Source: Actinokineospora diospyrosa
GTDB lineage: Bacteria; Actinomycetota; Actinomycetes; Mycobacteriales; Pseudonocardiaceae
NCBI RefSeq assembly: GCF_024171925.1
Contig: NZ_JAMTCO010000006.1
Location: 1 to 64,000, forward strand
Length of the DNA: 64,000 nucleotides
Direction of reading: 5' to 3'
The number at the start of each line of letters is the position of its first letter. Position 1 is the stretch's first letter. The notes below the pieces were generated by a model, which saw only the letters and a list, made by a program, of their open reading frames with translations, was not told the origin of the DNA and made no database searches. Positions 22,681 through 32,261 of this stretch are shown piece after piece. The position numbers were made by a program, and so were the translations under genes.

Positions 22681-25600
22681 GTGAGCGACGCCAGGGATCT
22701 GGACGCGGTGATCGACGAACTCGATCGGCGGGTCGGCGACTTCGGCCGCGACAGCGACCCAGCCACGGTGCTGGACGAGGCGGGCAGCGAGCTCCTCGCG
22801 CATGCCTGGGAGCTTGCCCGCAGCACCGAGATCAGCGCATGGACCGCTTTCGTCCTCGCGCGTTTCCACTGGTGTCGCTACATCGCCCTGCCCGACGGCC
22901 ACGACCAGCGCGACTTCTCCGTCGCCGTGGAGTTGTTCACCGAACTCCGGCGGATCGACCCCGACGCCGTGCCGCCGCCGATCCTCGACCTGCTGCGCAG
23001 CATGGAGGACGACCCGGGGTCGGCGTACAACGACAGCGGTGCCCGGCTCTACGGCCTGTTCGAGGAAACCGGCGACGGGGCCGCGCTCGACGACGCGATC
23101 ACCATGTTCACCAAAGCGCTGGCCGCGTGCCCGGCCGACGCTCCTAACCGCGGCTGGTACCTGTCCAACGCGTCGGGCGCGCACCTCAGCCGGTTCGACG
23201 TGGCAGGCGACCCTGCCGACCTCGATACCGCCATCGGGTTCGGCGCCCAAGCCGCCGCAGCGCCTGGTGCGGATGAGAACCGTGCTGCGGCGATGAGCAA
23301 CTACGCCATAGCCCTGCGGACACGTCACGAAGTCGCTGGTGCGCTGGAAGACCTAGAGGCTGCGATCGATGCGATAAGAGCAGCGATCGGCGCCCTCCCA
23401 GCCGGGCACCCGCACGTTAACGGGTACCTGTCGAGCCTCGCGACCACGCTGCGGACCCGATTCGAGCGCAGCCACCAACGCGCCGACATCGACGAAGCCC
23501 TTGCCACGGCTCAACGAGCACTCGACACTGCGCCACCTGACGATGCCGAGCGGCCCTCTTACCTCAGCAGCCTCTCCAACTGCGGCTTCACCCGCTACGA
23601 CTGGTACCGAGATGTGGCCGACCTGGACCTTGCGATCGCTGCGGGGCGAGCGGCGGTCCAGCAGACACCTATAGGCGCTCCCGAGCGACTTAAGTATCTG
23701 TCGAACCTGGGCAACGCGCTTCGCGAGCAGTACGTGCGCACTGGCTCCCTCGACGACCTCACCGCAGGTATCGCCGCCGCACGTGAGGCTGTCGCGGAAG
23801 CTCCGCCGCGCCACTCCAGCCGCTCAGCCATGTTGTCGAACCTCGCCGGACTATTGCGTACCAAAGCGGCACGCACCGGCACTGTCACCGACATCGACGA
23901 AGCCGTGGCGGCGGCACGAGAGGCAGCGGAAGCCGAACCAGGTGGGCCGAACAGGCCAACGGTGTTCGCCACCTACGCCGCGGCGCTCCTCCTCCGCTTC
24001 GAACGAGTCGGCGATCCAGCGGACCTCGATGCCGCCATCGTCGCCGCTACCACGGCCGTCGAGACCGAGTACGTCGACGACCGCGGGTCCAGGCTGTCCG
24101 AGCTGTCTTCGGCACTCCTGCAGCGGTACGTCACCCGAGGCGATAGAGCCGATCTCGACGCGGCGGTCCAGACAGGGCGAGACGCCGTCACCGCCGCAAG
24201 CGGCACGCCAGATCTAGCCCGCCTCTTGTCTAACCTTGCCTACACACTGCGCCTGCGTGCGGAGGTCACCGACGACACGAGCGACCTCGACGACGCTGTC
24301 ACCGCCGGCCAAGCAGCCGTCGACTCCATGCCTCCTGGCCAGCAAGGTCGTGCCGGATTCCTCGTGAACCTGTCGTCCGCGTTAGCGGCGCGGTTCCTTC
24401 GCACAGGCAGAACTACCGACCTCCACGCCGCCGTCGGCCGGTCGCGAGAAGCACTCACCCAACTCCCAGACGACCACGCCGACGTGCCCGGGCTGCTGAA
24501 CCTTCTCGGCCTGGTCCTGTCTCTACGCTTCGAGCGCACCGGGCGGCTCGCCGACGTCGACGAAGCCGTAGTTCTCGCCCGCCGCGCGGTCGCCATGACT
24601 CCCGGCGACCATCCCGAGCGATCTTCGCACCTAGGCAATCTCGCCGCCGTCTTACGAGTCCGATTCCGCCGCACCGCAGTCCTTGCTGACCTCGACGAAG
24701 CTGTGGAGGTCGGACGCGCGGCAGTAGCGGCTATGCCGGAGGCGCATTCAGCACGAGGTGGGTACCTATCCAACCTCGGCATCGCACTACGCAGCCGCTT
24801 CGAAGCTCGCGAGGACCCCGCCGATCTCGAGGCAGCGATAGAGGCTTCCTCACAGGCCGTTGAGCTCACCGAGGCCGGGGCGAACCGCGCGCAGTACTTG
24901 TCCAACCTCTCCGGGGTGCTGCTAAGCGCGTTCGAGTACAACCCTGAGGCACTGGAATACATCGACGCGATGGTCGCAGCTGCCGCTGAAGCTGTCGACA
25001 CAGCGCCAGCCGACCACGTGGAGCGCGGCCGCTACCTGGCCAACCTCGGCAACGCACTCATCACCCGCGGCAAGCCCGACGACCTCGCCAGGGCGGTAGA
25101 GGTAACGGCGGCCGCAGTCCGCGTGACCCCTGTCGACGACCCGGACCACGTCGGCTTCCTCTTCGCAGCGGGTCACGCCCGGCACACCGCCAACCCAACC
25201 ACCGGGATTCCCGAAGAGTGGCGTACCGCGGCACGCAGTCCTATAGGAGCGCCAGACATCCGCCTCCGCGCCGCGTGGATATGGGGAGACACCGCCGCAA
25301 GCCTCGGTGACCCTGCCGACGCCGCAGAGGCGTTCGCCCTCGCTGTCTCGCTGCTGCCCGTGCTGGCTTGGCGCGGCCTCGACCAGTCGGCCCGTGAACG
25401 GCACCTCTGGCACTGGTCCGGGCTGGCGAGCGACGCCTGCGCGCTGGCCCTGCGCGCGGGCGACCCACGCCGTGCGGTCGAGGTGCTGGAGCAGGGTCGC
25501 TCGGTCACCTGGAACCAGGTCACGCAGACCCGCGCCGACCTGACCGCGGCGCGCGCGGCCGCGCCTGCGCTCGTCGACCGGCTCGACGAACTGCGCGCCG

Positions 25601-26802
25601 CGCTGGACGCCCCGGAACCGCTCCCGGAACTGGCCGTGCTCGACCGCGAGCGGCTGGCCCAGGCCCGCCGCCGCCTCGCCGAGGAGTGGGACGAGGTCGT
25701 CGACCGGGTCCGCGCCCTCGACGGCTTCGCCTCGTTCCTGGCCGCCGAACCCTACGAGGACCTCGCCGCGCAGGCGGCCGCCGGTCCGGTGGTGATCGTC
25801 AACCTCAGCCGTCACGGGTGCGCCGCGATCGTGGTGACCCACGACGAACCCGTCGTGGTCGACCTGCCCGACCTGTCCCACGCCGCCGCCGTCGAGCGGG
25901 CGAACCTGCTGCTGCGGACCCGGGGCGCGGCGGAGGACGACCGGACCTTCGCGAACCTCCGAGCCGCCCACAAAGCGCTTCTTGACGTTCTGGCCTGGAC
26001 CTACGACACGATCGTCGAACCGGTCCTCGCCCGGTGCGGGGCACCCCGCCTCTGGTGGTGCCCGACGGGTCCGCTCACCATGCTGCCGCTGCACGCCGCG
26101 GGCCACTACACGCCGGAACGGACCGTGTCCGCCCTCGACGACGTTGTGTCGTCCTACCTGCCCACTATCAGCACCCTGCGCCGAGCCCGCGCCGAGCCGT
26201 CCTCGGCTGAGGCCCGCGCCCTCGTGGTGGACCAGTCGAGCGCCAGGCACGGACTGCCCCCGCTGCCCTTCGCCGCCGCGGAGACCGGCCGGGTCCGTGC
26301 GCACCTGCCCGTGGGCACCACGCTCACCGCCGACGCCGCGACCGCTGACGCCGTTCTCGCCGCCCTCGCCACCCACCCCTGGGCCCACCTCAGCTGCCAC
26401 GGCGCCCAACACCCGATCGAACCCGCGACGAGCGCGCTCTACCTCTACGACCGCCCGCTGAGCGTCGTCGAGATCGCCCGCCACCGCTTCCCCGCTGGCC
26501 AGTTGGCCTACCTGTCCGCCTGCGAGACCTCCACCGGTGGCGTCCGCGTCCTCGACGAGGCGATGCACCTGTCCGCCGCCTTCCAGGTCGCGGGCTTCCG
26601 GCACGTCATCGCCACCCTCTGGACCATCCCCGACGACCTCTCGATGACCCTGGCCGCCGACGTCTACAGCGCGCTCACCGCCGGGGGAGTGCCGGACGCC
26701 GACCGGTCCGCCCGCGCCCTGCGCGACGCGGTCCAACGGCTGCGCGCCCAGTTCCCCCACGCTCCGCTGTCGTGGGCTTCCTTTGTGCACAGTGGACCAT
26801 AG
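22681..26802 (+). CDS. CHAT-domain protease with long TPR-like array
   Basis: The protein has 1373 residues from the GTG at 22681. Residues about 25-830 are a run of some 14 helical repeats of 45-55 residues, built on D-L-D-x-A-(I/V)-x-x-x-x-x-A-V and Y-L-S-N-L-x-x-x-L-x-x-R-F. A coiled-coil-rich linker follows, with a C-terminal CHAT (caspase-HetF-associated) domain (about 1080-1373). The catalytic dyad is visible as His1240 in L-S-C-H-G and Cys1281 in L-S-A-C-E-T-S. CHAT proteases cut partner proteins after activation and serve in conflict systems (for example gasdermin or Craspase-linked). Here it is divergent from a SEFIR gene and followed by an LRR gene 62 bp downstream. Confidence 0.88.
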   Translation: MSDARDLDAVIDELDRRVGDFGRDSDPATVLDEAGSELLAHAWELARSTEISAWTAFVLARFHWCRYIALPDGHDQRDFSVAVELFTELRRIDPDAVPPPILDLLRSMEDDPGSAYNDSGARLYGLFEETGDGAALDDAITMFTKALAACPADAPNRGWYLSNASGAHLSRFDVAGDPADLDTAIGFGAQAAAAPGADENRAAAMSNYAIALRTRHEVAGALEDLEAAIDAIRAAIGALPAGHPHVNGYLSSLATTLRTRFERSHQRADIDEALATAQRALDTAPPDDAERPSYLSSLSNCGFTRYDWYRDVADLDLAIAAGRAAVQQTPIGAPERLKYLSNLGNALREQYVRTGSLDDLTAGIAAAREAVAEAPPRHSSRSAMLSNLAGLLRTKAARTGTVTDIDEAVAAAREAAEAEPGGPNRPTVFATYAAALLLRFERVGDPADLDAAIVAATTAVETEYVDDRGSRLSELSSALLQRYVTRGDRADLDAAVQTGRDAVTAASGTPDLARLLSNLAYTLRLRAEVTDDTSDLDDAVTAGQAAVDSMPPGQQGRAGFLVNLSSALAARFLRTGRTTDLHAAVGRSREALTQLPDDHADVPGLLNLLGLVLSLRFERTGRLADVDEAVVLARRAVAMTPGDHPERSSHLGNLAAVLRVRFRRTAVLADLDEAVEVGRAAVAAMPEAHSARGGYLSNLGIALRSRFEAREDPADLEAAIEASSQAVELTEAGANRAQYLSNLSGVLLSAFEYNPEALEYIDAMVAAAAEAVDTAPADHVERGRYLANLGNALITRGKPDDLARAVEVTAAAVRVTPVDDPDHVGFLFAAGHARHTANPTTGIPEEWRTAARSPIGAPDIRLRAAWIWGDTAASLGDPADAAEAFALAVSLLPVLAWRGLDQSARERHLWHWSGLASDACALALRAGDPRRAVEVLEQGRSVTWNQVTQTRADLTAARAAAPALVDRLDELRAALDAPEPLPELAVLDRERLAQARRRLAEEWDEVVDRVRALDGFASFLAAEPYEDLAAQAAAGPVVIVNLSRHGCAAIVVTHDEPVVVDLPDLSHAAAVERANLLLRTRGAAEDDRTFANLRAAHKALLDVLAWTYDTIVEPVLARCGAPRLWWCPTGPLTMLPLHAAGHYTPERTVSALDDVVSSYLPTISTLRRARAEPSSAEARALVVDQSSARHGLPPLPFAAAETGRVRAHLPVGTTLTADAATADAVLAALATHPWAHLSCHGAQHPIEPATSALYLYDRPLSVVEIARHRFPAGQLAYLSACETSTGGVRVLDEAMHLSAAFQVAGFRHVIATLWTIPDDLSMTLAADVYSALTAGGVPDADRSARALRDAVQRLRAQFPHAPLSWASFVHSGP

Positions 26803-26864
26803 TCGCTGAAGATCCTCAAAGGATTCGAGCTTGTCCACAGAAGACTCGTGGTTAGACTGCGGCC

Positions 26865-28952
26865 GTGGACAACGACGGCATCGACCGGATCCTTGCTGGG
26901 CCGCCGAGCAAAATCGCCTTTCGAGCGCTTTGCGCCGCGATAGACCGTGCGGGGAACCCGCCAGAGCTGATCGCCAAGTGCGCTCAAGGCCTTGCCGCGT
27001 GGCCGGATTCGGCGCGCGAAGCCCCCTGGTCCTGGTACGCCGCGCTCGCGATCGGGCATTCCAAAGCGACTTGGCCACTTGTTCACGCACTGGACGTCTC
27101 TGTGAAACATTGCCAGTTGCTCGACGTCGCCTTCCCGGATCCCCGGACGCGGCCCGAAGTGCGCCAGATGACCACCGTGACGGTCGGGTGGATGATGAGC
27201 GACCGGCGCGTCCTCGACTCGTTCACCGACTCCTTGGCGCACTGGCCGGACTTGCGGGAAGTCCGTGTCGAGTACCTCAGCGAACACGACGACGAGATGC
27301 TGGCCAGGTTCGCCGAGCACGAGTCCGCGCCCCGCATCGAGTCGTTGAGCCTGATCACCCTCGGCGACTCCCTCCTGCACTCGGGCCTGCCCACCTTCCG
27401 CCCGCCCGCCGGGCGGCCGTGGCGCCTGCGGCACGTGGCCGTGTCCGGCTCGGACCTCGCGCACCTGCTGCGGTCGGGCCTCGCGCCGGACCTGCGGTCC
27501 GCCGACGTCCTGGTGCGCGACCTCGACGAAGCCGCGGAACTGGCCGCCTGCCCGGAACTCGCCCGACTCGAACGGCTCGGGATCGGGTTCCGCTGCGGGT
27601 GGAACGGCCACTCGACGCTGATGGACCTGTTCGCGGGCAACGTGATCGAGCAGGACAACGACGCGTGCGAGGCGTTCTTCGCCACCGCCGACCTCTCCGG
27701 CCTGCGTGAGCTCACCGTGCTGGGCGTCGAACTCGTCCTCGGCAGACACGGGCTCGGCGCTCGCGGGGTCGACGCCATCATCGCCAGCGGCGTGCTCGGC
27801 CGGTTGACCGCGTTGACCCTGGAACTGCTGCCCATCGGTGACGCGACCATCACGCGGGTCGTCGACGCCCTCGACCACGAGCGCGTCGAACACCTGGCGC
27901 TCGCCGACCTCGTCGCCACCGACCAGACGACCGCCGCGTTCGCCGCGGGCTCGTTCCCACGACTGCGCCACCTCGACCTGAGCCGCAACCACCTCGACGC
28001 GCCCGGTGCGAGCCGGTTGGCGGCCGAGGTCGACCTGCCGGTCCTGGAACACCTCGACCTCGGCGGACGCGTCGGGGCGATCCAGGGCTACTACCAGAAC
28101 GCTGTGCAACCAATCGGTGACGCGGGCGCAAGCGCGTGGGCGACCTCGCGCAACGCCAAGAACCTGACTCACCTCAACATGTCGTGCTGCGGGCTCGGTG
28201 TCGACGGGTTCACCGCGTTGATGATGTCCGACCAGTTGGCCGCCCTCGCCACGCTCAACTTGTCGTGCAACCCGTGCGACGGGTGGCCCGCGGCGTTGCG
28301 GGACGCCCCGGTCTGGCGCACGCTGCGCACCCTGGACCTCGCTGGGACCGGCTTCGAGGACGCCGAAGTCGAGAACCTCACACTGGTGGGCGAAGCGCCA
28401 GAGCTCCGCGGCATCTCGTTGGCCTACAACCCAATCGGCTCCGATGCCGCGCGAGCGCTTGCCCGGTGGGCGCCGCTGCCCCAGCTGTGGGAACTGGACC
28501 TGCACGACACCGTCATCGGTGACGACGGGCTGGTCGCCCTCGCCGCATCACAGGCCGCGCAGTCGCTACTCGAACTGGATCTGGAACAGGACTGCTCGAA
28601 CCCGCACGCGCGGCACGGGCGCCAGTTGCCCACCGAGGTCATCGCACGGTCGTCGTTCCCCAGCCTGGACGCGATGTACCTCGGTATCGTCGACGAATAC
28701 CACGGCGGGCGGTACTACGCGGGCTTTCCCGCGCTTGTTCGCGAGCAACTCGCCGCGGATCCCAGCACTCGAACCGAACTCCTCGCCTTCCTCGCCCACC
28801 TCGACGAGTCCGAGTTGAGCGACACGGGGCCGGAAGAGGGAGGCGTTTTGCGCTCCAGCCGCACCCGCGCCGACCATTTGGCCGCCTACTACTCGAGGGT
28901 CGAGAAGGCCCGGGAGTTCATTCAGATCGTCAAAGAGTCCACAGTGGAGTAA
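26865..28952 (+). CDS. Leucine-rich-repeat (RNI-like) protein
   Basis: The protein has 695 residues from a GTG. It is cytoplasmic by appearance, with no signal peptide or membrane helix. An alpha-helical N terminus (1-150) is followed by ribonuclease-inhibitor-like repeats. The clearest are in residues 350-560: L-R-H-L-D-L-S-R-N-H-L, L-T-H-L-N-M-S-C-C-G-L, L-A-T-L-N-L-S-C-N-P and L-R-T-L-D-L-A-G-T. The C-terminal ~90 residues are helical (R-T-E-L-L-A-F-L-A-H-L-D). Such scaffolds bind proteins. Its place 62 bp behind the CHAT gene on the same strand suggests one transcript and a role as sensor or substrate adaptor. A single TTGTCCACA lies at 26831 in the gap. Confidence 0.8.
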   Translation: MDNDGIDRILAGPPSKIAFRALCAAIDRAGNPPELIAKCAQGLAAWPDSAREAPWSWYAALAIGHSKATWPLVHALDVSVKHCQLLDVAFPDPRTRPEVRQMTTVTVGWMMSDRRVLDSFTDSLAHWPDLREVRVEYLSEHDDEMLARFAEHESAPRIESLSLITLGDSLLHSGLPTFRPPAGRPWRLRHVAVSGSDLAHLLRSGLAPDLRSADVLVRDLDEAAELAACPELARLERLGIGFRCGWNGHSTLMDLFAGNVIEQDNDACEAFFATADLSGLRELTVLGVELVLGRHGLGARGVDAIIASGVLGRLTALTLELLPIGDATITRVVDALDHERVEHLALADLVATDQTTAAFAAGSFPRLRHLDLSRNHLDAPGASRLAAEVDLPVLEHLDLGGRVGAIQGYYQNAVQPIGDAGASAWATSRNAKNLTHLNMSCCGLGVDGFTALMMSDQLAALATLNLSCNPCDGWPAALRDAPVWRTLRTLDLAGTGFEDAEVENLTLVGEAPELRGISLAYNPIGSDAARALARWAPLPQLWELDLHDTVIGDDGLVALAASQAAQSLLELDLEQDCSNPHARHGRQLPTEVIARSSFPSLDAMYLGIVDEYHGGRYYAGFPALVREQLAADPSTRTELLAFLAHLDESELSDTGPEEGGVLRSSRTRADHLAAYYSRVEKAREFIQIVKESTVE

Positions 28953-29049
28953 TTTGTCCGTGTGGCGGGCTCCCGCCTGTCGAACGTCGGTACTGCCGGG
29001 CTCGACGTCGTGCCATGCTGGCGCCTCGTGACTTCCTTCGGAGGTGCCC

Positions 29050-30861
29050 GTGCGCGCCAGTCGACGATTCGCTATCGGGGGAGTGGTACTCGCCCTCGCC
29101 GCATTCCCCCAGCCCGCCGCGGCCGGCATCTCCACTGCCACACCGCTGATCGGGCGCACCACATTTCTGCCCACCGGGGACAAGGTGACGGTGGTCGGCG
29201 GACCGCGAACCACGCTGTCGGTCGATCCCGCTCCTGGCCGCGAGAAGCTCATGTTCCACAGTTACCGCACCAAAGACCACTTCTACGTGATACCCGAGGA
29301 CGTCCTCCGGCGGACGACCGCCGACCTAGACCTTCGCCGCTTCGACCTCGCGCCCGCGTCCACGCCTCCAGTGCCGGGTGACCTCGCCGATCTCACGATC
29401 ACGCTGCGCGACACGGCGGGACGTCTGACCGGTGACTACTCGGTGGCGATCGTGGGGCTGGACAACAACCAGATCCACCTGCCATACGACTCCGACGGTA
29501 GTCTCACCATCCGGCTACCCAAGGGCCGCTACTTCATCGACAGCGTCATCAACACCACCGCAGCTGACGGCACCCGCCACGCGCACATTCTGCCGCGCCC
29601 CAACCTGGTCCTGGACCGCGATACCACCGTCGACACCCCAGCGGTCGCCAGCAGGCCGATCCGGGTGACCCCGCCGGATCCCCGCGCCGAACTTGCGCTC
29701 GGCGAGATCGGCTTCAACGTCGTCATGGCGCATTACCCGACCGCGGCCTCACACCTGACCGCCGATCTGAGTGCGGTGTCGCTCGCGCAACTCGGACCGT
29801 CGCTGCCGCCAGATGCGCTCATCACCACCGTGAACACGCAATGGACCACCCCCGCGGGTGACTTCTACGGCCTGGCCTGGTTTCCCCGGGGCACTGTGCC
29901 GACCGGGTTCACGAAGGTCGTGCGGCGCGAAGATTTAGCGACGGTTCATGCGGACCTCAACCTCCAGGTACCGGGCGATGCGGGCATCCGGCAGGCATCC
30001 CCGAACGTGCGATCGGAGGACTTGCTGACGGCGGGGGCGGTGCTCGACCTGCCGCTGCCGACCACCCGCACGGAGTACTACAACTTCGACGACACTGAAT
30101 GGTTGACCGTCTTGTACGAGGTCGACCCGGCCAATCCCTGGCCCGCTAGAGCCATGTTCATGGGCGGCGTCCGCACGTTCTTACCTGGCCGCACCTACCG
30201 GCTTCCCTTCAACCACGCGCCTTTCGGCCCCGCGTTTCCCGCCGAGCAACGCCCGTGGGCAGTCCGCGATGGTGACACGATCGACTTCTTCCTCCCCCTC
30301 CTCAGCGATTCGGCCGCGAACGCCGGGATCTCCTCTTGGAACTCCCTGGACATCGAACTATCCCGCAACGGCAGTGCAATCGGGCACTGGAAGGACACGC
30401 CGTCGGCTGCCCTCCAGGTTCCGCCAGGGGCCGCTGACTACCACTTGACCGCGCGAGTGAGCAGGTCCGCCCCCTACGACCTCTCCACCCAAGTCAGTGC
30501 CGAATGGACATTCCGGTCCACTCACACCGACCGTGAAGTCGCGCTTCCGTTGTCCGCCATCAGGTACTTCCCAGCACTGGATGCCGCTAACACCGCTCCA
30601 GCGGGCGTGTCGTTCCTCATCCCCATTGCTCTGCAGGCCCAATCCACGGACACACTGACCCACCCCCGCCATCAGGTCACCAGCGTCTCCTACGACGAAG
30701 GTCAAACCTGGCAGAAGGCAACGGCGGTGGGCAATCGCGCGATCCTCCTGCGCCACCCGGCTAGTGCGGCTTCTGTCTCCCTGCGTACCACTGCCACGAC
30801 TCCCGAAGGGGGCACGGTGGCGGTGACCCTGATCCGCGCTTACAAACTGCGGCCCCGCTGA
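29050..30861 (+). CDS. Secreted protein resembling a subtilase without its protease domain
   Basis: I chose the GTG at 29050 because GGAGG lies 5 nt upstream (29040-29044). The 603-residue product starts V-R-A-S-R-R-F with a signal peptide ending A-A-A. Residues about 35-85 read L-P-T-G-D-K-V-T-V...F-Y-V-I-P-E-D-V...F-D-L, which is the N-terminal propeptide pattern of large actinobacterial S8 peptidases (T-G-D-x-V-x-V...Y-V-I-P-x-D-A). The remainder matches the C-terminal beta-rich part of those enzymes (Y-Y-N-F, F-x-L-P-L-L-S-D). I find no Asp/His/Ser subtilisin motifs (no G-T-S-M/F-A). It may be an inhibitor, a pseudo-enzyme or a binding protein. Confidence 0.7.
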   Translation: MRASRRFAIGGVVLALAAFPQPAAAGISTATPLIGRTTFLPTGDKVTVVGGPRTTLSVDPAPGREKLMFHSYRTKDHFYVIPEDVLRRTTADLDLRRFDLAPASTPPVPGDLADLTITLRDTAGRLTGDYSVAIVGLDNNQIHLPYDSDGSLTIRLPKGRYFIDSVINTTAADGTRHAHILPRPNLVLDRDTTVDTPAVASRPIRVTPPDPRAELALGEIGFNVVMAHYPTAASHLTADLSAVSLAQLGPSLPPDALITTVNTQWTTPAGDFYGLAWFPRGTVPTGFTKVVRREDLATVHADLNLQVPGDAGIRQASPNVRSEDLLTAGAVLDLPLPTTRTEYYNFDDTEWLTVLYEVDPANPWPARAMFMGGVRTFLPGRTYRLPFNHAPFGPAFPAEQRPWAVRDGDTIDFFLPLLSDSAANAGISSWNSLDIELSRNGSAIGHWKDTPSAALQVPPGAADYHLTARVSRSAPYDLSTQVSAEWTFRSTHTDREVALPLSAIRYFPALDAANTAPAGVSFLIPIALQAQSTDTLTHPRHQVTSVSYDEGQTWQKATAVGNRAILLRHPASAASVSLRTTATTPEGGTVAVTLIRAYKLRPR

Positions 30862-30881
30862 TCTGCCAGCCCTCTTCCCGG

Positions 30882-31379
30882 TCAGCCGTGCGCGAGCAGT
30901 TCGAGGCCGACGACCGCCGCGCCCAGTGCCAGCTCGGCGAACAGCACGATCAGCCGCTGCCACGGGGGCAACCGCACCCGGCGGACCGCGATGTACCCGA
31001 TCGCCCCCAGCGACGCCACCAGGGCGATCGTCGACGCCCGCAGCGCCACCTCCACCCGCCAGACCCCGAGCCCGGCCAGCCCGATGAAGATGAACGGCAG
31101 GGTGACCGCGCCGAGCGCCCCGAAGCTGATCCGCAGCATCCGCCCCAGCTCCCCGCGGTCCGGCAGCGCCGCGTGCACCGCGATGTGCGACACGACATCG
31201 GCCACCAGCACCGCCAGCAGCGTGCCGGTCACCGTGATCAACAGGAGCACGGCGGCCTCTCCCGCGTGCTCGGCGTGCGACCGCAGCGCCAACACCACCG
31301 CCAACGCGGTGAACGTCAGGTACACCCGCTCCTTGAGCCGCGCCACCCGCTCGGCGGCGGGCATGTCGTTCTCAGCCAC
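30882..31379 (-). CDS. Four-TM integral membrane protein, function unknown
   Basis: The product is 165 residues from a GTG (a Met codon 15 bp further in is an alternative). A charged N-terminal helix precedes four hydrophobic helices (about 22-38, 45-65, 88-110, 115-130) and a fifth weaker one near 145-160. A conserved-looking D-V-V-S-H-I-A-V-H motif lies after the second helix. It is convergent with the secreted gene at 29050. No family is assigned. Confidence 0.7.
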   Translation of the reverse strand: MAENDMPAAERVARLKERVYLTFTALAVVLALRSHAEHAGEAAVLLLITVTGTLLAVLVADVVSHIAVHAALPDRGELGRMLRISFGALGAVTLPFIFIGLAGLGVWRVEVALRASTIALVASLGAIGYIAVRRVRLPPWQRLIVLFAELALGAAVVGLELLAHG

Positions 31380-31499
31380 CGCGCCAGGCTAGTTCGCGCT
31401 TGCCCGGTGGCGCCGCACCAGGGCGGTGGGTCGGGAGTTCGGGAACTGCTATCCGCTATTAGCTATCAAGATAACTGGTAGGGGTCTGAGGGGGCGCGG

Positions 31500-32165
31500 A
31501 GTTGGCCGGGGAGACAGGGGAGTGGGTCGTCAGATCTGCGGGCGAGCAAGAGCGCCTAGAGGGGCGAGGGAGAAAGAAGCTGCTGCGGGACTTCTGGGCT
31601 AGTGAGTACGCCTAGGGCCGAGGGGAGAGCAGGCTGCGGGACTTGTGGACCAGCAGGGATGCCTAGGGCCGGGGACAGGGGAACCGGCCGCAGGACTTGT
31701 GAACCAGCAAGGCGCCTAGAGGGGCGAGGGGTGGGAGAGATGGCTGTGGGACCTGCGGGTTAGTGACGGCACCTAGGACGAGAGGTGGGGGAGCGGCCTG
31801 CGGGACATGTGCACCAGTGAGGGCGCCTAAGGCCGAGGATAGGAGAGCGGGCTGCGGGACTTGTAGACCAGTGTGGGCGCCTAGGGTCGAGGGATGGGAG
31901 AGAAGGCTGCGGGGCTTGTGGACCAGCAAGGATGCCTAGAGCCCGGGGGATAGGGAAGCGGGTCGCGGGACTTGTGGGTCAGTGTGGGCGCCTAGGGCCG
32001 GGGGTAGGAGGGTGGGCTGTGGGACTTGCGGGTCAGTGACGGCACCTAGGGGCGGAGGGATGGGAGAGCGGGCTGCAGGATCTGTGGGCCAGTGAGGGCG
32101 CCTAGGGGACAGGGCGAGCAAGGGAAGTGAGTCATCAGACTTTGCGAGTGGGCAAGCGCCTAGGC
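31500..32165. repeat. Degenerate ~55-bp tandem array (12 units)
   Basis: CCTAG(G/A) or CCTAA recurs at about 31555, 31611, 31662, 31715, 31772, 31825, 31880, 31935, 31991, 32045, 32101 and 32159, giving 51-58 bp spacing. Most units read CCTAGG, a G-rich block with GGGAGAGCGGGCTG, CGGGACTTGTGG, then ACCAGTGAGGGCG. The strand is strongly purine/G biased. This makes up most of the 880-bp gap between 31380 and 32261, which has no convincing gene. The units diverge throughout and lack unique spacers, so this is not CRISPR. Confidence 0.8.
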
Positions 32166-32261
32166 GGCTGCGATCAGGGCGGTGTGGGCAAAGGGGGCGG
32201 GGGTGTGACCTCGTGCGAGTGCTTGGGCGACCGGAGCGGTCGGACCGTAGGCTTGGCCGGG

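Noticed and set aside
31500-32165. CRISPR array, because of regular ~55-bp spacing
   Set aside because: The whole unit is repeated with drift; there is no constant repeat plus unique spacer, and there are no cas genes.
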